From: Telmatobacter sp. DSM 110680
GTDB lineage: Bacteria > Acidobacteriota > Terriglobia > Terriglobales > Acidobacteriaceae
DNA: 64,000 bases
Direction of reading: 5' to 3'
NCBI RefSeq assembly: GCF_039994875.1
Contig: NZ_CP121196.1
Coordinates: 5,084,001-5,148,000 of the forward strand
Part shown: one piece after another, positions 27,517 through 36,691 of the stretch
Numbering within the stretch: position 1 is the first letter of the stretch
Layout of the letters: every line of letters begins with the position of its first letter
Made by a program: the position numbers and the translations under genes
Notes under the pieces: generated by a model
What the model was told of the DNA's origin: nothing
What the model saw: only the letters and a program-made list of their open reading frames with translations
The model's database searches: none

Positions 27517-29217
27517 ATGACTGAAGCAGTTCAAGTAAAAGAAACCAAGGCCCAGCGCTCGGAGCGCCTGAAGCTTGCCAAGAATCCCTGGGAAGCATTT
27601 GACGAGGTGCGAGAGTTTGCGCGCGACGGACGTTCGAGCGTAGTGCCAGAGTGGGCGGGGTTTTATTTCAAATGGTGGGGAATCTACACGCAGGGTGATG
27701 GTGTAGGCGCAACTGGCGGTAAGGGCGGCGAGGGGCTGGCGACCGACTACTTCATGATGCGCATTGGAATGCCGAACGGGATCATCTCTTCGCATCAGCT
27801 TCGTACGATCGGGGGGCTCACGCGGAAATATGCGCGCGACCTTGCGGACATTACGGTGCGGCAGAATATCCAGCTGCACTGGCTCACGATCGAGTCGCTG
27901 CCTGAGGTAGTAAAGGAACTTGATGCGATTGGGCTTTCGCCAAAGGGCGCTTGCGGAGACGTGGTGCGCAACGTTACCGGTTGCCCTCTGGCAGGGGTCG
28001 ACCACGAAGAGATGATTGATGCTTCGCCCATCGCGCTGGAGATTGCGCAATTATTGACGGCGAATTCAGAGTTTTACAACCTGCCACGCAAGTTCAAGAT
28101 TTCGGTGCTTGGCTGTCCGACATGGTGCACGTATCCCGAGATCAACGACATCGCGCTTACGCCGGTTAGACACAATGGACAAGTTGGGTTTTCGCTTCGT
28201 GTGGGTGGTGGACTTTCGAACGAGCCTCATCTTGCAATTCGGCTTGATGCGTTTGTTCTTCCGGAGCAGGCAGTCGCCGTCGTTAAGGTGATCACGGAGA
28301 TCTTTCGCGATCAACAGGTGCTCCGGGAGAGTCGGGACCGGGCGCGACTGAAGTATCTCTTCACAAAGGAAGGATGGACCGCGAAGCGATTCCTGGATGA
28401 GATTCAATCACGGCTTGACTTTCCTTTGTTGCCCGGCGTTGAGGAACATGTGCCGGATGAAACGCTGCGAGATCATGTAGGAGTCCATCGGCAGCGGCAG
28501 CAGGGACTGAGCTATGTGGGTGCATCGGTTTTGCGGGGACGTCTGAGCGGACAGCAATTGGAAGCAGCGGCAGATCTGGCCGACAAGTACGGGAGCGGCT
28601 CTCTACGCGCGACGGTTTCACAGAACCTTTTGTTCATCGATATTCCCAACGAGAAGGCGCCGGAACTGGTGCGCGAACTTGGCTCGATTGGGTTGCACGT
28701 TGAGGGATCGCCATTCTGGCGCGGCGCGGTCGCCTGCACGGGAACTGAATTCTGCAAGCTGGCTATTACGGAGACAAAGGGATTCACGCGCTGGCTGGTG
28801 GATGAGTTGGAAGAGCGCGTTCCGCAGTTTGATCAACAACTTCGGCTGCATGTGACGGGGTGCCCGAATGGCTGCGGGCAGCACTGGATAGCCGATATCG
28901 GCATTGAAGGCAAGAAGATCAAGCACGAAGGGAAACTGGTGGATGCTTACTACTTTTGCCTCGGCGGTTCGGTTGGACAGCACGCGTCGATCTCGCGGCC
29001 GGTAGGCTATCGTTCGCCAGCATCGCTTGTTCCGGAGGCTATTGCCCGGCTGTTGAAGAAGTATCTGAACACGCGCGAAAACGGCGATGAGAATCTGCGG
29101 GCATGGTTTGCACGCCATACCAATGAGGAGTTGCGCGGTTACCTTGCCGGGGAAGTGCTTGCTGCTGTCGAACGGGATCTACCAACGGGCCGCGTGCCGC
29201 ATGCGGTCGCAGACTGA
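27517..29217 (+). CDS. Siroheme-dependent ferredoxin-type sulfite/nitrite reductase
   Basis: A 566-residue protein from an ATG with AGAGGAAA just upstream. It has the duplicated NIR/SIR layout: ferredoxin-like half-domains at about 60-130 and 310-375 and siroheme-4Fe4S domains at about 140-290 and 385-530. The cluster ligands are Cys407 and Cys413 (ACTGTEFC) and Cys449 and Cys453 (GCPNGC). The enzyme carries out a six-electron reduction of sulfite to sulfide or nitrite to ammonia; sequence alone does not decide which. The next gene makes siroheme, its cofactor, only eight bases away. No flavoprotein subunit, nitrate reductase or PAPS reductase is nearby, so ferredoxin is the likely electron donor. 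Confidence 0.9.
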   Translation: MTEAVQVKETKAQRSERLKLAKNPWEAFDEVREFARDGRSSVVPEWAGFYFKWWGIYTQGDGVGATGGKGGEGLATDYFMMRIGMPNGIISSHQLRTIGGLTRKYARDLADITVRQNIQLHWLTIESLPEVVKELDAIGLSPKGACGDVVRNVTGCPLAGVDHEEMIDASPIALEIAQLLTANSEFYNLPRKFKISVLGCPTWCTYPEINDIALTPVRHNGQVGFSLRVGGGLSNEPHLAIRLDAFVLPEQAVAVVKVITEIFRDQQVLRESRDRARLKYLFTKEGWTAKRFLDEIQSRLDFPLLPGVEEHVPDETLRDHVGVHRQRQQGLSYVGASVLRGRLSGQQLEAAADLADKYGSGSLRATVSQNLLFIDIPNEKAPELVRELGSIGLHVEGSPFWRGAVACTGTEFCKLAITETKGFTRWLVDELEERVPQFDQQLRLHVTGCPNGCGQHWIADIGIEGKKIKHEGKLVDAYYFCLGGSVGQHASISRPVGYRSPASLVPEAIARLLKKYLNTRENGDENLRAWFARHTNEELRGYLAGEVLAAVERDLPTGRVPHAVAD

Positions 29218-29225
29218 GGTCACGA

Positions 29226-30608
29226 ATGAGCTTGCTGCCTATTTTTCTGAAACTCGACGGACAGCCTGGGTTGCTGGTGGGCGCTGGAAATGTGGCGCTC
29301 GAAAAGATCACGAGCCTGCTGATCACGGGTGTGCGCTTACGAGTGATTGCGCCGGAAGCCAAGGCTGAAATCCGGGAGCTGGCTGATGAAGGACAACTGG
29401 AATGGATCCAGCGAAGGTTTGAACCCGCAGACCTCCATGGCAACTTCGTCGTGATTGCAGCAACGGACGATCCGGAAGTGAATGCCACTGTTTATCGTGA
29501 ATCAGTGAAGCGCGGAATCCTGGTGAATAGCGTCGATGATCCGCCGCATTGCGATTTTTATTTTGGATCTGTCGTGCGGCGCGGGGATTTGCAGATTGCG
29601 ATCTCGACTGCGGGGGAGAGCCCGGCCGTCGCGCAGAGGCTGAAGCGCGAAATTGACGGACAACTGGCGGCAGATCTGGGACCCTGGCTCAAAAATCTCG
29701 GTCGGTTTCGGCGAGAGATTCTAACTACACATCCTGCGGGCGAGGAGCGCAAAGCACTTCTGCACCAATTGGCGGAGCGGAAGTTCTTTGAATCGAGTTC
29801 GGATGCTTGGCGGGGCTCAGCGGATTCGACGTTAATAGGCGAAACTCCGAGAGATGTGGGTGGCAAAGTCTTCCTGGTGGGCGCAGGTCCTGGCGATCCT
29901 GACTTGCTAACCGTAAAGGCGCTCCGGCTGATTCAATCGGCGGATGTGATTTTGCATGATGACCTTGTTCCAGTGGCGGTTCTCAAGCTCAGCCATCCGA
30001 GCGCGGAGATTGTGAACGTGGGAAAGCGTTGCGGCACAAAGAACATCACGCAAGAAGAGATTCACGCGCTGATGATTGAGCATGCGGGCACGGGACGATG
30101 TGTCGTACGGCTCAAGAGCGGCGATCCGTTGATTTTCGGGCGTGCCGCTGAAGAGATGTCGGCGCTGAACGAAGCAGGGGTGGAGTTTGAAGTGGTTCCC
30201 GGCATCACAGCGGCGTTCGCGGCTGCCGCTGCGATTCCCTGCTCGCTGACGGATCGGAACGCAGCATCGAACGTCATATTTTCGACAGGACATCACGCGC
30301 AATCACACAATCACTCGCCGGTGCCGGAGTTGGAAGACGCAACCCGGATCGTTTACATGCCGGGGCGCGATCTGAGTCTGCTGGCGCTCGAATGGCTTCA
30401 GGACGGTTTGCCCGCCGACTTCCCGTGCGCGATTGTCTCGTACGCTGCGCAACCAAGGCAGCAAGTGCAGCGGACCACGCTTGGTGAACTTGGAAAGGTC
30501 ACGCCAACCGAGTCGCCTAGCCTGTTAATCGCTGGATGGGCCGTTCGGGACACATCCAACGCACGGATGTGCGAGACGCTGAGCGAACCGCTGACGTCAC
30601 AGTGGTAG
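29226..30608 (+). CDS. cysG: Siroheme synthase (methyltransferase/dehydrogenase/ferrochelatase)
   Basis: A 460-residue fusion, close to the 457 of enterobacterial CysG. Residues 1-205 are the precorrin-2 dehydrogenase/sirohydrochlorin ferrochelatase half, with the NAD-binding LLVGAGNVALEK, VNSVDDPPHCDFYFGSVVRRG and ISTAGESPAVAQRLK. Residues 212-455 are the uroporphyrinogen-III C-methyltransferase half, with KVFLVGAGPGDPDLLTVKAL, ILHDDLVP, VVRLKSGDPLIFGR and the SAM-binding VVPGITAA. Together they convert uroporphyrinogen III to siroheme, the prosthetic group of the reductase encoded eight bases upstream. Its only oddity is NxV instead of DxA after the first glycine motif, which should not matter. 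Confidence 0.94.
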   Translation: MSLLPIFLKLDGQPGLLVGAGNVALEKITSLLITGVRLRVIAPEAKAEIRELADEGQLEWIQRRFEPADLHGNFVVIAATDDPEVNATVYRESVKRGILVNSVDDPPHCDFYFGSVVRRGDLQIAISTAGESPAVAQRLKREIDGQLAADLGPWLKNLGRFRREILTTHPAGEERKALLHQLAERKFFESSSDAWRGSADSTLIGETPRDVGGKVFLVGAGPGDPDLLTVKALRLIQSADVILHDDLVPVAVLKLSHPSAEIVNVGKRCGTKNITQEEIHALMIEHAGTGRCVVRLKSGDPLIFGRAAEEMSALNEAGVEFEVVPGITAAFAAAAAIPCSLTDRNAASNVIFSTGHHAQSHNHSPVPELEDATRIVYMPGRDLSLLALEWLQDGLPADFPCAIVSYAAQPRQQVQRTTLGELGKVTPTESPSLLIAGWAVRDTSNARMCETLSEPLTSQW

Positions 30609-30715
30609 CTGTTCCGGGCTCAGCGGCTGGGAAAGTGACCCGCTTCCGACCTTTATACTGAAGTGTTTGTTGAAACCATGCAACAGGCGTCAACGGCCTG
30701 TTGATCGGAGCGACA

Positions 30716-31582
30716 TTGCCTCAGGCAGAGATCGGGATTATCGGCGGCAGCGGGCTGTACTCCATGCCCGGATTTACCAACGTTCATGAGGAGCGCGTCG
30801 AAACACCCTTCGGCGATCCTTCTGACCCATTTGTACTTGGCGAACTGGAAGGCCGCAAGGTCGCTTTCCTGGCGCGCCACGGCCGCGGACACCGGATTTT
30901 GCCGTCCGAGTTGAACTTTCGAGCGAATATTTACGCCTTTAAAAAGCTTGGTGTTGAGCGGATTATCTCTGTCTCCGCCGTGGGTTCGCTGAAGGAGGAA
31001 CACAAGCCTACGGACTTTGTGATTCCTGACCAGTTCATCGACCGTACCTTCCATCGCATTTCAACGTTCTTCGGCGAAGGAATCGTTGGACACGTCGCGT
31101 TTGGCGACCCGGTGTGCGCGACGGTTGCGGCAGCGGCCGAAAAGGGATGCAAGACCGCAGGTGTAGTTGGCAAGCTGGGCGGCACCTACGTCTGCATGGA
31201 AGGCCCGCAGTTCTCAACCAAGGCGGAGTCAAATCTCTATCGCAGTTGGGGCGCCGATGTGATCGGCATGACCAACCTGCAGGAGGCCAAGCTGGCGCGC
31301 GAAGCGGAGATCTGCTATGCCACTGTTGCGATGGTTACGGATTACGACTGCTGGCGCGAGGGCCATGATGCGGTGACGATTGAAGAGATCGTTGCTGTCC
31401 TGCACCAGAACGCAGAGAACGCCTGCAAGGTGGTGAAGGCTGCAGTGGCTGCAATGCCAACCGAACGCAACTGCGCATGTGCCTCGGCGGCAAAATTTGC
31501 CGTGTTGACGCAGCCCGATGCGATTCCCACCGCGGCTAAGGAAAAACTCAAGCTGCTGTTCGGCAAATATCTCGGCTGGTAG
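30716..31582 (+). CDS. mtnP: S-methyl-5'-thioadenosine phosphorylase
   Basis: A 288-residue enzyme of the PNP/MTAP family. I place the start at a TTG (30716) with GGAG five bases upstream; a TTG at 30701 is the alternative, and the nearby ATG (30678) is in another frame. Key features are IGIIGGSGLYSMPGF (phosphate-binding Ser), RHGRGHRILPSELNFRAN, SAVGSLKEE, MEGPQFSTKAES and TDYDCWR, the Asp pair near the C-terminus being typical of adenine-type 6-amino purines. It splits methylthioadenosine, the by-product of polyamine and quorum-signal synthesis, into adenine and methylthioribose 1-phosphate. It opens a long plus-strand run of genes. Confidence 0.92.
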   Translation: MPQAEIGIIGGSGLYSMPGFTNVHEERVETPFGDPSDPFVLGELEGRKVAFLARHGRGHRILPSELNFRANIYAFKKLGVERIISVSAVGSLKEEHKPTDFVIPDQFIDRTFHRISTFFGEGIVGHVAFGDPVCATVAAAAEKGCKTAGVVGKLGGTYVCMEGPQFSTKAESNLYRSWGADVIGMTNLQEAKLAREAEICYATVAMVTDYDCWREGHDAVTIEEIVAVLHQNAENACKVVKAAVAAMPTERNCACASAAKFAVLTQPDAIPTAAKEKLKLLFGKYLGW

Positions 31583-31626
31583 CGGCGAAAATCGTCATCC
31601 AATAAACGAATTTAGAGAGGTTATGC

Positions 31627-32562
31627 ATGGCTATCACCGCAGTGGGCAGCGTCGCATTTGACACTGTCGAAACCCCCGCCGGACGTAGAGAGCGCTGCCT
31701 GGCCGGCGCCGCAACCTATTTTTCACTGTCTGCAAGCTTTTTCACGGACGTTCGCGTCATCGCGGTGGTAGGCGAGGATTTTGGCGCCAAGGAACAGGCA
31801 GTTTTTGATGCCCGCAAAGTTGACACGACGGGCATTCAACACGCACCGGGGAAGAGCTTTTATTGGGAGGGCTCGTATCTCGAAAACCTGAATGAGGCGA
31901 AAACACACGCCACCGAACTGAATGTATTTGCCGGTTTTGAGCCCAAGATTCCCCCGGATTATCATGACTCCCAATTTCTTTTCCTTGCTAACATCGACCC
32001 CGTGTTGCAGCGCCGGGTACGCGAAGCAATGCCACAGGCCAAGCTGGTTGGCGGCGACACGATGAACTACTGGATCAAGGATCATAAGCCTGCACTGCTG
32101 GAAGTGCTGAAGGGTCTCGACGTACTGCTGATCAACGACACGGAAACGCGCATGCTCACGGGCAGCCGCAGCATTGCGCTGGCAGCCGGCAAGATTTTTG
32201 AAATGGGTCCGAAGATTCTGGTGGTGAAGCACGGCGAATATGGTGCAACCGCATTCTTCGCCCAGACGAAAGAGAATAACGCTGAGGATGTGGCGAAGCG
32301 CGCGTTTCACGTCCCTGCTCTTCCACTGGAGGAAGTCGTAGACCCCACGGGCGCAGGCGATAGCTTTGCTGGCGGATTCTTTGGCTATCTCGCGTCTCAA
32401 AAGGAGCTGACGCCGAAGGCCTTCCGTTACGCGATGTTTTACGGCAGCGTAATGGGATCGTTCGTGGTTGAGCGCTTTGGCACCGATCGCCTTCAGCAGC
32501 TGACGCGCGAAGAGATCGACCACCGCTTCAGTCTCTTCAGGGAATTAACTCACCTTGACTGA
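31627..32562 (+). CDS. PfkB-family nucleoside or sugar kinase
   Basis: A 311-residue ribokinase-fold protein. The glycine-rich N-terminal region is GAATYFSLSASFF, and the ATP/anion-hole signature VVDPTGAGDSFAGGFFGYL with the catalytic Asp lies at about residues 238-256. NDTETRMLTG (about 177-186) matches the conserved PfkB NxxE region. Members phosphorylate adenosine, inosine, ribose or fructose; the substrate-binding lid cannot be assigned by eye. It lies 44 bp after mtnP, so a purine-nucleoside kinase in adenine or ribose salvage is plausible. The last eight bases overlap the next gene. Confidence 0.85.
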   Translation: MAITAVGSVAFDTVETPAGRRERCLAGAATYFSLSASFFTDVRVIAVVGEDFGAKEQAVFDARKVDTTGIQHAPGKSFYWEGSYLENLNEAKTHATELNVFAGFEPKIPPDYHDSQFLFLANIDPVLQRRVREAMPQAKLVGGDTMNYWIKDHKPALLEVLKGLDVLLINDTETRMLTGSRSIALAAGKIFEMGPKILVVKHGEYGATAFFAQTKENNAEDVAKRAFHVPALPLEEVVDPTGAGDSFAGGFFGYLASQKELTPKAFRYAMFYGSVMGSFVVERFGTDRLQQLTREEIDHRFSLFRELTHLD

Positions 32563-34186
32563 ACAACCGATTCGCCGCCCCATCAGTCGCAATGAGTGGC
32601 TGATGGTGGTGGCGTCTTCGGTGGCTGCTTCGGCTCTTGCAAGCGTGTGGAGTTGGCGTCATAGTGCGATGCTGAACTACGGCGACGCGGTCGCGCACAT
32701 GCATATCGCCAGGCGTGTTTTTGATTCGCACCGGCCCGGACTTTCGCAACTCGGTTCAGTCTGGCTGCCTCTGCCGCACCTGCTGATACTTCCTTTCGTC
32801 ACAGTTTACGCGTGGTGGGCAAACGGCATCGCTGGGATGATTCCATCTGCGCTGGCGTACGTTGCGGGATGCGCAGGAGTGTATCGCCTGGCACGACATT
32901 GGCTGCGGCCTTCCGCAGCTGTCGTGGCTCTAGCTTTCTATGGGCTGAATGCAAACCTGCTTTACCTGCAGACTACGGCGATGACCGAGCCGCTATTTCT
33001 TTGCGAGATGGTGTGGCTTGCGGTGTGGCTGGTAGAGTGGCGTGCGGCGCTGAATAACGATCCGCCACGGGCTGCGCGCCTGTTGCGGGCGATTGCACTA
33101 GTTCTCGTTGCTGCTGTATTTACGCGCTACGACGGCTGGATTCTGGCTGCCCTTGCCTGGACATCAATCGGCATCGTGCAGTTGCGCACGAGCACGCTTC
33201 GTTCGCGCACATTCTGGATCGCGAGCGCGGCCGTGGTCGCAGCTCCGCTGATCTGGTTTACATATAACGCGGTGGTCTTTGGCGATTGGCTCGACTTCGC
33301 CCGGGGGCCCTATTCCGCGGCAGCGATCGAGTTGCGCACTTCATCGCCAGGGTCTGGACCGCCGCATCCCGGTTGGCACAATCCCTGGGTTTCCTTGCTC
33401 TTCTTCGTGAAATGCGCGGAGATGGACGTCGCGCCGGAAGCGTGGGGAAATTTCATGCTGGGCATCGCCGCGCTGGGAACGGCATGGGGTTGGATTACAA
33501 CGCATCGACGCGGCTTCCTGTGGAGTCTTCTGCTATGGCTGCCGATTCCCTTCTACGCGTATTCCGTTTCATTTGGGTCCGTTCCGATTTTTCTTCCTGT
33601 CTGGTGGCCGCACTCCTGGTACAACACGCGCTACGGAATGGAGATGCTGCCAGCTCTCGCACTGGCTCTTAGTTTTGTCGCTCAATTTGTGATCGCTGTG
33701 GCAGGCGAGTTCAAGAAGAACTTAACGAGAATCGCTGCAGGCGCGCTTTATGCGGTTATAGCTATAACTGCGTGGGTGGTGTTGCGCAGTGATCCGCTGA
33801 CCTATATTGAAGGGACCAAGAATATACAGTCGCGACGAATCTTCGAAACGGAGATTCCCCCGGTGTTGCGCGCGCTGCTGGCGACGCGACCAAGTGGACT
33901 GGTGCTGATGCAAACTTCGGTATATCCCAATCTCGTGGCATTCAGCGGGATTCCCTTGCGCCAGACCCTCAATGAGAGCGACATGAACTACTTCACCGAT
34001 GCCCTGGCTTCTCCCGCAACGCATGCCGCCATCGTGGTGGCATTTGATGGCGATGCGATCGACAAGGCGGTCAAGGCTCATCCTGAGGGCCTCACCATGG
34101 TTCGACGATTCGATGCGCCGGAACAGAAGTCAGGCACGGTTTACGTGTCCGATACCTCGGCTGGTTCGAAAGCTGCAGAGCGGTGA
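32555..34186 (+). CDS. GT-C-type membrane glycosyltransferase-like protein
   Basis: A 543-residue protein from a TTG start overlapping the kinase stop. It has about eleven membrane spans between residues 20 and 430 and a soluble C-terminal part of about 110 residues. The first periplasmic loop has NYGDAVAHMHIARRVFD, resembling the acidic loop of lipid-phospho-sugar dependent GT39/PMT-type enzymes, with an Asp in the expected place. TAMTEPLFL at about residue 147 also recalls that fold. I do not recognise a specific family, so polyprenyl-phosphate sugar transfer is an inference. It lies inside the operon that continues into peptidoglycan genes. Confidence 0.65.
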   Translation: MTEQPIRRPISRNEWLMVVASSVAASALASVWSWRHSAMLNYGDAVAHMHIARRVFDSHRPGLSQLGSVWLPLPHLLILPFVTVYAWWANGIAGMIPSALAYVAGCAGVYRLARHWLRPSAAVVALAFYGLNANLLYLQTTAMTEPLFLCEMVWLAVWLVEWRAALNNDPPRAARLLRAIALVLVAAVFTRYDGWILAALAWTSIGIVQLRTSTLRSRTFWIASAAVVAAPLIWFTYNAVVFGDWLDFARGPYSAAAIELRTSSPGSGPPHPGWHNPWVSLLFFVKCAEMDVAPEAWGNFMLGIAALGTAWGWITTHRRGFLWSLLLWLPIPFYAYSVSFGSVPIFLPVWWPHSWYNTRYGMEMLPALALALSFVAQFVIAVAGEFKKNLTRIAAGALYAVIAITAWVVLRSDPLTYIEGTKNIQSRRIFETEIPPVLRALLATRPSGLVLMQTSVYPNLVAFSGIPLRQTLNESDMNYFTDALASPATHAAIVVAFDGDAIDKAVKAHPEGLTMVRRFDAPEQKSGTVYVSDTSAGSKAAER

Positions 34187-34209
34187 TAGCATCAGCCAAG
34201 GTGATAGCC

Positions 34210-34929
34210 ATGTGCACGACGTGGGCGAATATTTCGGCGCCCTTTGACTTTAGTTGGCTGCAGCAAGTGGTGGTGGTTAACGGCGCCATCAGCCGGCTGC
34301 TCACTGCCTCTGTTTTAGGCGGACTGATTGGGCTTGAACGCGAGGTGAAGCGCCGCTCGGCAGGGGTTCGCACCAACCTCTTGATCTGCCTGGGCGCGGC
34401 GTTCTTTACGCTGCTATCGGCAGTCCTGGCGGGCGATGCGAGTCCTAACAAGGGCCAGGTGGCTTCGAATATCGTGCAGGGCATTGGCTTCCTTGGCGCA
34501 GGGCTGATCATTCACACCCGCAGCCGCATCAGTGGGCTCACGAGCGCCGCGAGCGTATGGGTAGTGGCCTCGATTGGCATGGCATGCGGCGCGGGCTTGC
34601 TGGCTGCAGCAGCGATTGCCACGGTAATCGTGATCATCGCGCTTGAGATAGTCGGTTTTCTCGAGCGGCGCGCCAGCATTAAGATCTACTCGCTCATTTA
34701 TGAGGCTCGTGGTTCAGACCAGACGGCGATGCTTCACTCTATTCTGGACGCTATGGACAAGGCGGGCGAGCAGCTCGGAGATTTTGCCGCTAACGCGATC
34801 GGCGATTTGCAGCGCGTCACCTTCACCATCACCGCGACGAAGAGGCAGCATGAGCGCCTGCGCGGCAAACTCCTCTCTGAACCTGCCATCGATGCGCTGC
34901 TCAATTTCCGCGATCCGGAGGAAGATTGA
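34210..34929 (+). CDS. MgtC/SapB-family membrane protein
   Basis: A 239-residue protein from the ATG at 34210, with AAGGTGA eight bases upstream; a GTG overlapping the previous stop (34183) is the alternative. The N-terminal 140 residues carry the MgtC/SapB pattern: LLTASVLGGLIGLEREVKRR, GVRTNLLICLGAAFFTLLS, QGIGFLGAGLIIH and TSAASVWVVASIGMACG, forming about four to five spans. The C-terminal 90 residues form an ACT-like soluble domain. Family members are linked to magnesium homeostasis, acid stress and inhibition of ATP synthase in pathogens; the environmental versions are uncharacterised. The stop overlaps the next gene by four bases. Confidence 0.85.
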   Translation: MCTTWANISAPFDFSWLQQVVVVNGAISRLLTASVLGGLIGLEREVKRRSAGVRTNLLICLGAAFFTLLSAVLAGDASPNKGQVASNIVQGIGFLGAGLIIHTRSRISGLTSAASVWVVASIGMACGAGLLAAAAIATVIVIIALEIVGFLERRASIKIYSLIYEARGSDQTAMLHSILDAMDKAGEQLGDFAANAIGDLQRVTFTITATKRQHERLRGKLLSEPAIDALLNFRDPEED

Positions 34930-35747
34930 TTCCATTTGCGAAGGCGCACGCGTGCGGCAATGACTTTCTGATCGTGACCGAAGATGCAGCCGCCAAACGA
35001 GATTGGGCTGAACTGACCCGACAAATCTGCGCGCGCAACACGGGCGTGGGAGCCGATGGCGTGGAGTTTTTCGCTTGGACCGGCTCCAAGTCCGGCCGCA
35101 TACGTCTTCACAATGCAGATGGCTCCATAGCTGAAATTAGCGGCAATGGAACGCGCTGCGTGGCTGCGTGGATGAGTTCCATGATTGGCGCAAAAAGTGG
35201 AGATGAACTGCGTATCGAGACGGACGCGGGAATTCGCGTCTGCCGTATCAACAGCGTTCGGGTGGATCTCGGCTATTCCGTCGAGGTCACGACGGGCATG
35301 GGTATTCCAAGCGCTGCGCGAAAAACCGTAACTCTTGCCGACGGAAGTCAAGTAAACGGCGTCGCTGTCTCTACGGGCAATCCGCACTTTGTGATTCTGG
35401 TTGCTAACCCGGAATTCACCGTTGGCGATAGAACGTGGCAGACTATCGGGGCGCAAATCTGCATTCATTCTGACTTCCCACATCAGACTAACGTCGAGTT
35501 TGTCCGGATCGTGAACTCGAGTGAGATTGAAATACGCATCTTCGAGCGAGGTGTGGGCCCGACCACATCCTCTGGAACGGGCTCATCTGCAGCAGCGACA
35601 GCGGCGATTGCATTCCATGCATGCACATCTCCTCTGCGCGTTCTGGCCCCGGGTGGGTCGCAAGTGGTGACTTGGCGCGGGCAAGCCAACGAACTGGAAC
35701 TCACAGGGCCGGCATCCTTGATTGCACGCGGCGAGGCATGGTGCTGA
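34926..35747 (+). CDS. Diaminopimelate-epimerase-family protein with both catalytic Cys replaced by Ser
   Basis: A 273-residue protein from a TTG start overlapping the MgtC stop. The two-lobed DapF fold is clear: KAHACGNDFLIV, NTGVGADG, NADGSIAEISGNGTRC, STGNPHFVI and ERGVGPTTSSGTGSSAAA. In true DapF the two active-site residues are cysteines in xCGNGxRC and xxACGxG; here they are Ser72 (AGC codon) and Ser216 (TCT codon). Everything around them is kept. DapF interconverts LL- and meso-diaminopimelate by a two-thiol mechanism, so this protein should be a weak or inactive epimerase, or act on another substrate. It is followed without a gap by LD-carboxypeptidase and Mpl, which handle DAP-containing peptides. 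Annotation pipelines would likely call it dapF; I leave the symbol empty on purpose. Confidence 0.88.
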   Translation: MIPFAKAHACGNDFLIVTEDAAAKRDWAELTRQICARNTGVGADGVEFFAWTGSKSGRIRLHNADGSIAEISGNGTRCVAAWMSSMIGAKSGDELRIETDAGIRVCRINSVRVDLGYSVEVTTGMGIPSAARKTVTLADGSQVNGVAVSTGNPHFVILVANPEFTVGDRTWQTIGAQICIHSDFPHQTNVEFVRIVNSSEIEIRIFERGVGPTTSSGTGSSAAATAAIAFHACTSPLRVLAPGGSQVVTWRGQANELELTGPASLIARGEAWC

Positions 35748-36691
35748 TGACAACCGAATCGAAGCCGCTGATGTCTTTGGGGCCGATCGGCGCAGGGGCG
35801 AGCATAAGCGTCATCTCTCCCGCGTCGTTCGCAATTCCCGAGCGCGTTGCAGGCGGGATGGAGCGCCTGAATCAACTCGGGTTTTCGCCACGCATCGGCG
35901 CAAACACTCAATCGCGAGGTCCGCTTTTCTTTGCCGGATCACCTGAGCAACGCCTAGCCGACCTGCAGGCAGCTTTTACCGATCCGGAAACCAGCGTCGT
36001 AGCGGCGGTTCGCGGCGGCTATGGATCGAATTACCTGCTCGATCGAGTTGACCTCGCGCTCATCGAGAAGCATCCGAAACCATTTTTCGCTTACAGCGAT
36101 ATGACGGGATTGCAACTTTACCTGCTGGATCAGCTTGGCCTTCCGGCGTTTCACGGGCCGATGGTTGCAGCGGATTTTTATCGTGAAGACGGTGTGCACC
36201 TGGATAGCTTTCATGCGGCGTTGGCCGGCAAGCCATATTCGGTGGGAAGCGCGGAAGGACTGCGTACTCTTCGCAGCGGAACAGCGCTAGGGACACTCTA
36301 TGGTGGCTGTCTCAGCATCCTTGTTGCGCTGATCGGGACACGGTGGGAGCCGGCAACGGAGAACAAGCTGCTGTTTATTGAGGATGTTGGCGCAAAGCCG
36401 TACCAGATTGATCGCATGCTGTGGCAGTTAAGAGCAGCGGGGAAACTGAGCGGCGTGCGTGGAATCATCTTCGGCGAAATGCTGGACTGCACATCGCCCG
36501 GAGCGCCTGAGAATCTGCTCGAAGATGCAATCCTGTCCGCACTCGATGGGTTGAATATCCCCATTGTCATCGGATTGCGCAGCGGTCATGTATCGCGTCA
36601 GAACGTTACGTTGATATTTGGTATCGAAGCAGAACTGGATGCCGGGACGGCAGCACGCATCGATCTTCTGCAGCCAGCGGTGAAACCATGA
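35747..36691 (+). CDS. LD-carboxypeptidase, peptidase family S66
   Basis: A 314-residue enzyme. The ATG at 35747 shares its first base with the last base of the previous stop (TGATG), with GAGG ten bases upstream. The catalytic triad is in order: Ser94 in RGGYGSN, Glu212 in LFIEDVGAKPYQIDRML and His281 in LRSGHV, spaced as in LdcA (Ser115, Glu217, His285 in the Pseudomonas enzyme). There is no signal peptide, so it is cytoplasmic. It removes the terminal D-Ala from recovered tetrapeptides, giving the tripeptide that Mpl, encoded immediately downstream, ligates. LdcA is the closest known role; related S66 enzymes such as microcin-immunity MccF remain a lesser possibility. Confidence 0.9.
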   Translation: MTTESKPLMSLGPIGAGASISVISPASFAIPERVAGGMERLNQLGFSPRIGANTQSRGPLFFAGSPEQRLADLQAAFTDPETSVVAAVRGGYGSNYLLDRVDLALIEKHPKPFFAYSDMTGLQLYLLDQLGLPAFHGPMVAADFYREDGVHLDSFHAALAGKPYSVGSAEGLRTLRSGTALGTLYGGCLSILVALIGTRWEPATENKLLFIEDVGAKPYQIDRMLWQLRAAGKLSGVRGIIFGEMLDCTSPGAPENLLEDAILSALDGLNIPIVIGLRSGHVSRQNVTLIFGIEAELDAGTAARIDLLQPAVKP

